Below are positions 50,080 through 55,171 of a DNA stretch of 55,171 nucleotides, in pieces. Position 1 is the stretch's first letter, and every line of letters starts with the position of its first letter. The notes under the pieces are model-generated. The model saw nothing but the letters and a program-made list of their open reading frames with translations, searched no databases and was not told the DNA's origin. Source of the DNA: Leeia speluncae (GTDB lineage: Bacteria; Pseudomonadota; Gammaproteobacteria; Burkholderiales; Leeiaceae); the NCBI RefSeq assembly GCF_020564625.1, contig NZ_JAJBZT010000014.1, positions 1 to 55,171 on the forward strand. The letters are read 5' to 3'. The translations under genes were made by a program, and so were the position numbers.

Positions 50080-51252
50080 ATGAGCGATTCTCAGTGGGGT
50101 AAAGGTAATAAGAATGGTGGCCCACCTGATCTTGATGATATCTTTCGTCAATTAAATGAAAAAATTTATTCTCTTTTTGGGAAAAAGGCCCCGTCTAATG
50201 GCGGTCCAACGAGCCAGCCTTCTGGTATTGGTGGGGTGGTTGGCATTGCATTAATCGTGCTGCTTTTAATTTGGGCTGCAACTGGTTTTTATATTGTCGA
50301 TGCCAAAGAGCGAGGTGTAGTACTTCGATTCGGTAAATTTAGTGAGGTCACATCGGAAGGTCTAAATTGGCATCTCCCTTATCCTTTTGAAGATGTCTAT
50401 GTAATTAACTTGACCCAAGTTCGTAGTGTTGAAATCGGGTATCGTGACAATTCTAAGAATAAAATCCCTGAAGAAGCATTGATGGTTACTGAAGATCAGA
50501 ACATTGTTGATGTTCAACTAGCCATTCAATATGACATAACTGATCCAAAAGCATACTTGTTTAATAATGTCTTTACGATGGCTGATGCCCAAGATGTTGT
50601 TAAGCAGGCAGGTGAGGCTGCTATAAGAGAAGTTGTCGGTAGAAATAAAATTGATGCGGTTTTGAATGAGGGTCGTGGAAAAATTGCAGTCGATGTTAAA
50701 ACAACTATCCAATCCATTTTAGATAAGTACGGTTCAGGTGTACGTGTTACCCAAGTAAGTATTAATCAAGTTCAACCTCCTGAGGCTGTTCAAGCTTCAT
50801 TTGATGATGCTACTCGTGCTGTACAAGATAAGGATAAGTCAAAGAGTGAGGGTGAAGCATATTTCAACGACAAGGTTCCTAAGGCTAAAGGTTTAGCTTC
50901 TCGTCTAGAGGCAGAATCAGAAGGCTACCGCCAAAGCGTCATTGCAAATGCTGAAGGTGAGGCAAGTCGTTTTTCTCAAGTGCTAGAGGCTTATTCTGAA
51001 GCCCCGGCGGTTACTCGCCAACGCATGTATTTAGATACGATGCAGAAGGTCTTGACTTCATCTAGTAAGGTATTGGTTGATCAAAAAAATGGTAATAATT
51101 TATTGTACTTACCTTTAGATAAACTACTACAACAAGAAAACCTAGGTGTTGCAAAATCTCCGAGCGTTTCGGGGTCAACTTCAAATGTTCCCTCTTCGTC
51201 AATGACGGTAACTAAAGATACCCCTGATTCAGCAGTAAGAGAGGGGAGATAA
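50080..51252 (+). CDS. hflK: HflK, subunit of the FtsH-protease modulator
   Basis: With HflC it forms a large membrane cage around FtsH that modulates its proteolysis. The 390-residue product has a Gly/Asn-rich cytoplasmic start, one membrane segment (about 49-70, GGVVGIALIVLLLIWAATGFY) and a periplasmic SPFH/prohibitin domain (ERGVVLRFGKF) with a long helical coil, then a Ser-rich tail. hflC starts 2 bases after the stop. Confidence 0.96.
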   Translation: MSDSQWGKGNKNGGPPDLDDIFRQLNEKIYSLFGKKAPSNGGPTSQPSGIGGVVGIALIVLLLIWAATGFYIVDAKERGVVLRFGKFSEVTSEGLNWHLPYPFEDVYVINLTQVRSVEIGYRDNSKNKIPEEALMVTEDQNIVDVQLAIQYDITDPKAYLFNNVFTMADAQDVVKQAGEAAIREVVGRNKIDAVLNEGRGKIAVDVKTTIQSILDKYGSGVRVTQVSINQVQPPEAVQASFDDATRAVQDKDKSKSEGEAYFNDKVPKAKGLASRLEAESEGYRQSVIANAEGEASRFSQVLEAYSEAPAVTRQRMYLDTMQKVLTSSSKVLVDQKNGNNLLYLPLDKLLQQENLGVAKSPSVSGSTSNVPSSSMTVTKDTPDSAVREGR

Positions 51253-51254
51253 TT

Positions 51255-52139
51255 ATGCAAAAGCTAATTTCAACTGCAGTCGTTCTATTGTTGGCACTCT
51301 TTTTGGTAAATGTGAGTCTTTTCACTGTTAATCAAGCTCAGTATGCGATGGTGTTTCAGTTTGGTGAGATTGTCCGTGTTGTAAAAGAACCTGGCATTCA
51401 GTTTAAAGTACCACTAACACAATCTGTAAAACTCTTCGAGAAGCGAGTGCAGACTATTGATGCTGAAGCGCCGGACCCATTTAATACTAAAGAAAAGAAA
51501 AATGTCTTAGTAGATAGCTTTATCAAATGGCGTGTCTCTGATGTGGTGCAATTCTATAAATCTACAGGTGGTGATAATCAAGTTGCCGAGATGCGAATTC
51601 GTCAAATCGTGAATAGTGGGTTGCGAGATGAAATCGGTAATGTCACGGTCTATGAGGTGATTACCGGAAAACGAGACAGCATCATGAGTGAAGTGCGCAA
51701 AAAGGTAAACATGGAGTCTCCTAAACTAGGGGTTGAGGTGTTGGACGTTCGCCTAAAGCGTGTAGACTTTCCGCAAAATATTAGTACTGCAGTTTATGAG
51801 CGTATGAACGCAGAACGAAAACGAGTTGCAAATGAATTGCGCTCTGAAGGTGCTGCAGAAGCTGAAAGAATCAAAGCGGATGCTGATCGCCAGCGTGAGG
51901 TAATCATTGCTGAAGCCTATAAAAAGGCACAAGAAGTTAAAGGTGAAGGGGATGCCAAAGCTGCAAAAATCTATGCTTCAGCATTTTCTAAAAACCCAGA
52001 GTTTTATAGTTTCTATAAAAGTATGGAAGCTTATCAAAACTCCTTTAAGAATAAGTCAGATGTTATTGTGTTAGACCCTTCATCTGATTTCTTTAAATAT
52101 TTGAAAAATCCTTCAGGTGCACTGAAGCCTGCAAAGTAA
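51255..52139 (+). CDS. hflC: HflC, subunit of the FtsH-protease modulator
   Basis: The partner of HflK. The 294-residue product has an N-terminal membrane anchor (about 5-25), the SPFH domain (YAMVFQFGEIVRVVKEPG) and a long charged coiled coil (ERMNAERKRVANELRSEGAA). hisZ follows 13 bases later, the usual arrangement in betaproteobacteria. Confidence 0.96.
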   Translation: MQKLISTAVVLLLALFLVNVSLFTVNQAQYAMVFQFGEIVRVVKEPGIQFKVPLTQSVKLFEKRVQTIDAEAPDPFNTKEKKNVLVDSFIKWRVSDVVQFYKSTGGDNQVAEMRIRQIVNSGLRDEIGNVTVYEVITGKRDSIMSEVRKKVNMESPKLGVEVLDVRLKRVDFPQNISTAVYERMNAERKRVANELRSEGAAEAERIKADADRQREVIIAEAYKKAQEVKGEGDAKAAKIYASAFSKNPEFYSFYKSMEAYQNSFKNKSDVIVLDPSSDFFKYLKNPSGALKPAK

Positions 52140-52152
52140 AAATTGGTGTGAA

Positions 52153-53307
52153 ATGAATAATCGCTGGTTACTTCCTGAGTATATTGAAGATGTTCTACCT
52201 GAGGCGGCTTGGCAGGTGGAAGATGTAAGAGCAAAGTTACTATCCCTTTTTAAATCATATGGATATGAGCTAGTTATTCCTCCTCATGTGGAATACATTG
52301 AGTCGCTAACGGGCATTGAGGGTGATGATCTAAATCTGAAAACCTTTAAGCTAGTGGATCAGATCACAGGTAGGCAACTTGGGCTCAGAGCTGATATGAC
52401 GCCTCAAGTTGCCCGCATAGATGCTCACTTACTCAATAGGATGGATGTAACCAGACTTTGTTATGCTGGTCATGTTGTTCATACCTTGCCGGCAGGACAC
52501 TTTTCAACCCGCGAACCATTGCAAGTAGGTGCAGAAATTTATGGTTCGAAAAATCTTACGGCAGATATTGAAATCATTGAATTGATGTCTTCAGCATTAA
52601 AGGTTGCTGGCATTAGTGAGATGAATGTTGATATTGGGCATGTAGGAATTTTTCGTACAATTTGCGAGTTGGCTAAAGCATCACCCCAAATAGTTGACCA
52701 ACTCTTTACTGCATTGCAAACAAAAGATCTTCCGTCTATTGCCGAACTCACTATTAATTGGGAAGAGTCGTTAAAGGTGGCTGTACTCGCCTTACCTAGT
52801 TTATTTGGTGAAGCTGAATCTGTACTCGCAACTGCGAGATTAAAACTGCCAACTGTTCCTGCCATACAAGATGCATTAGAGACGATTGAGCGTGTGTGTG
52901 TTCACTTAGCGACAATTGGGGTTCGATGTTCTGTAGAACTCGGCGAGCTAAGAACCGGTTTTTATCATAATGGCCTTGTATTTACTGCTTTTGCTAAGGG
53001 ATGGTCAAACCCTGTGGCTAGAGGGGGGCGGTATGACAATATTGGTCAGCAGTTTGGCCGGGCTCGTGCAGCAACGGGTTTTAGTATTGATTTAAGAGAT
53101 ATCCTTAGGGGGTTGAGTACTCCTTCTGGTAAAATGTCGATTTTGGCGCCTGATTCTCAGGAACCTGAGCTTCGCGAACTGATTGCAAAACTCCGTGAAA
53201 GTGGAGAAATCGTGCGAGTAGATATTTCAGGCGGCAGTTCAGATGAACTAGCCTGGGATCGAAAGATTGTTAAGTCAGTAAATGGCTGGGAAGTTGTATC
53301 AAAATAG
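52153..53307 (+). CDS. hisZ: ATP phosphoribosyltransferase regulatory subunit HisZ
   Basis: A histidyl-tRNA synthetase paralogue that activates short-form HisG in the first step of histidine synthesis. The 384-residue product has the class II core (LRADMTPQVARI in place of the synthetase's motif, with ARGGRYDNIGQQFGR later) but no C-terminal anticodon-binding domain and no complete LVRGLDYY signature, which distinguishes it from HisS. It implies a short HisG encoded elsewhere. It lies between hflC and purA. Confidence 0.95.
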   Translation: MNNRWLLPEYIEDVLPEAAWQVEDVRAKLLSLFKSYGYELVIPPHVEYIESLTGIEGDDLNLKTFKLVDQITGRQLGLRADMTPQVARIDAHLLNRMDVTRLCYAGHVVHTLPAGHFSTREPLQVGAEIYGSKNLTADIEIIELMSSALKVAGISEMNVDIGHVGIFRTICELAKASPQIVDQLFTALQTKDLPSIAELTINWEESLKVAVLALPSLFGEAESVLATARLKLPTVPAIQDALETIERVCVHLATIGVRCSVELGELRTGFYHNGLVFTAFAKGWSNPVARGGRYDNIGQQFGRARAATGFSIDLRDILRGLSTPSGKMSILAPDSQEPELRELIAKLRESGEIVRVDISGGSSDELAWDRKIVKSVNGWEVVSK

Positions 53308-53322
53308 TATTCCTAGTTGTAA

Positions 53323-54708
<1,386 letters not shown>

Positions 54709-54726
54709 TATATAGTTGCTTCCAAA

Positions 54727-54769
54727 GAAAAAGGGTTGTCTGAAAAGACAACCCTTTTTCATTTTTTGC
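54727..54769 (+). terminator. Terminator of purA
   Basis: A perfect 15-bp stem (54727-54741 with 54746-54760), GAAA loop, then ATTTTTT. The strongest terminator in the window; it insulates the rRNA operon downstream. Confidence 0.92.
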
Positions 54770-55001
54770 CTTTAGGTGTTTTGAATGCTGCATGTGGAAG
54801 TTATTTACCTGATTAAGGTCCATTTCCGACTTTTGTAGAGAGATTTTTAGGTATTAAAGGTTAGTTTTATTTAGTGGTGTCGAAGAAAGATAAGATCTGG
54901 TCTAAAAGTTTCAAAAAATATTTATGTAATATTTTCTTTTGGAATCAAAGGGTTGATGTGTTTTGATGGTGGTGTCTGTAAAGAAAGGTGTAGGGAAGGT
55001 G
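54770..55001. other. Gene-free upstream region of the rRNA operon
   Basis: No ORF or repeat is seen here. An AT-rich patch at about 54905-54945 is the sort of sequence that binds Fis or acts as an upstream activating element, but no clear site can be defined. Confidence 0.4.
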
Positions 55002-55030
55002 TTGACATTGTTTGGTCTGGTGCGTATAGT
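55002..55030 (+). promoter_or_regulatory. rRNA operon promoter
   Basis: A perfect -35 TTGACA and -10 TATAGT with a 17-base spacer, followed by a GC-rich discriminator (TCGCCTC), the hallmark of stringently controlled rRNA promoters. Transcription should start near 55037. Confidence 0.85.
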
Positions 55031-55037
55031 TCGCCTC

Positions 55038-55054
55038 TCTGCTGCTGACGCAGA
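55038..55054 (+). promoter_or_regulatory. boxB-like hairpin of the rRNA leader
   Basis: TCTGC/GCAGA with a seven-base loop near the predicted transcript start, upstream of boxA as in rRNA antitermination sites. Confidence 0.45.
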
Positions 55055-55111
55055 CGACGAAACGAAGCGAAAAACAGCTGAGTTTACGAAAGTTTAAAGT
55101 TAGTTGCAACC

Positions 55112-55122
55112 GCTCTTTAACA
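55112..55122 (+). promoter_or_regulatory. boxA antitermination site of the rRNA leader
   Basis: GCTCTTTAACA matches the bacterial rRNA boxA (TGCTCTTTAACA), the NusB/NusE binding site. The bases after it (CCGATAAGTGTGAGTGCTTGATG) resemble the leader found before 16S genes of betaproteobacteria. The 16S gene itself would begin just beyond the window. Confidence 0.85.
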
Positions 55123-55171
55123 AACGAACAACCGATAAGTGTGAGTGCTTGATGATGACGCGTTACCTTAG

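Overview
This 55 kb window is ordinary, densely packed chromosome from a betaproteobacterium, most likely of the order Neisseriales (Chromobacteriaceae and relatives) with a rather AT-rich genome. The grounds are gene order (ndk-rlmN-pilW-rodZ-ispG-hisS-yfgM-bamB-der-hfq-hflX-hflKC-hisZ-purA and leuCDB-asd-usg-fimV-truA-trpFBA-accD-folC-cvpA-purF-metZ), an RmpM-like OmpA protein resembling the neisserial class 4 protein, and a betaproteobacterial-type rRNA leader at the right edge. I see no insertion sequence, prophage, CRISPR array or toxin-antitoxin module.

Layout. 1-310: the end of an inositol-catabolism gene (iolB) and its terminator. 340-3800, minus strand: lolA-rarA-serS (lipoprotein transport, fork repair, tRNA charging). 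3930-4640, minus: RmpM-like outer-membrane protein with a long leader. 5114-9980, plus: gyrA-serC-pheA, ending in a terminator shared with the convergent cysK. 11131-13842: aroC followed by two flagellar genes, fliJ and fliK, with a near-consensus sigma-54 promoter before fliK. 13991-17351: leucine genes leuC-leuD-leuB with a small entericidin-type lipoprotein gene between leuC and leuD. 17352-22883: asd, its non-catalytic paralogue usg, and fimV; asd is preceded by a short ORF whose last 16 codons are almost all Thr, Ile and Lys, which looks like an attenuator leader. 22986-32861: truA, trpF-trpB-trpA, accD, folC, a SPOR protein, cvpA, purF, metZ. 32892-35133: lapA-lapB-pyrF. 35223-35297: tRNA-Arg(CCU). 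35425-38430: hpnC-hpnD-hpnE, the three-step route from farnesyl diphosphate to squalene. 38494-39240: a short-chain dehydrogenase whose catalytic Tyr and Lys are replaced. 39337-54708: the conserved ndk-to-purA block. 54770-55171: no gene, but the promoter, boxB-like hairpin and boxA of an rRNA operon whose 16S gene lies beyond the window.

The genes are mainly housekeeping: amino-acid synthesis (Ser, Phe, Cys, Leu, Trp, aspartate family, Met, shared aromatic), purines and pyrimidines, tRNA charging and rRNA modification, envelope assembly (LolA, BamB, YfgM, LapAB, RmpM), cell shape and type IV pili (RodZ, PilW, FimV), flagella (FliJ, FliK), isoprenoids (IspG feeding HpnCDE) and membrane proteolysis control (HflKC). 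The most interesting points are the candidate aspartate-family attenuator before asd, the degenerate dehydrogenase after the squalene genes, the flagellar pair next to aroC with its sigma-54 promoter, and a PilW that lacks the usual lipoprotein cysteine. I found nothing that I can defend as an entirely new multi-gene system.
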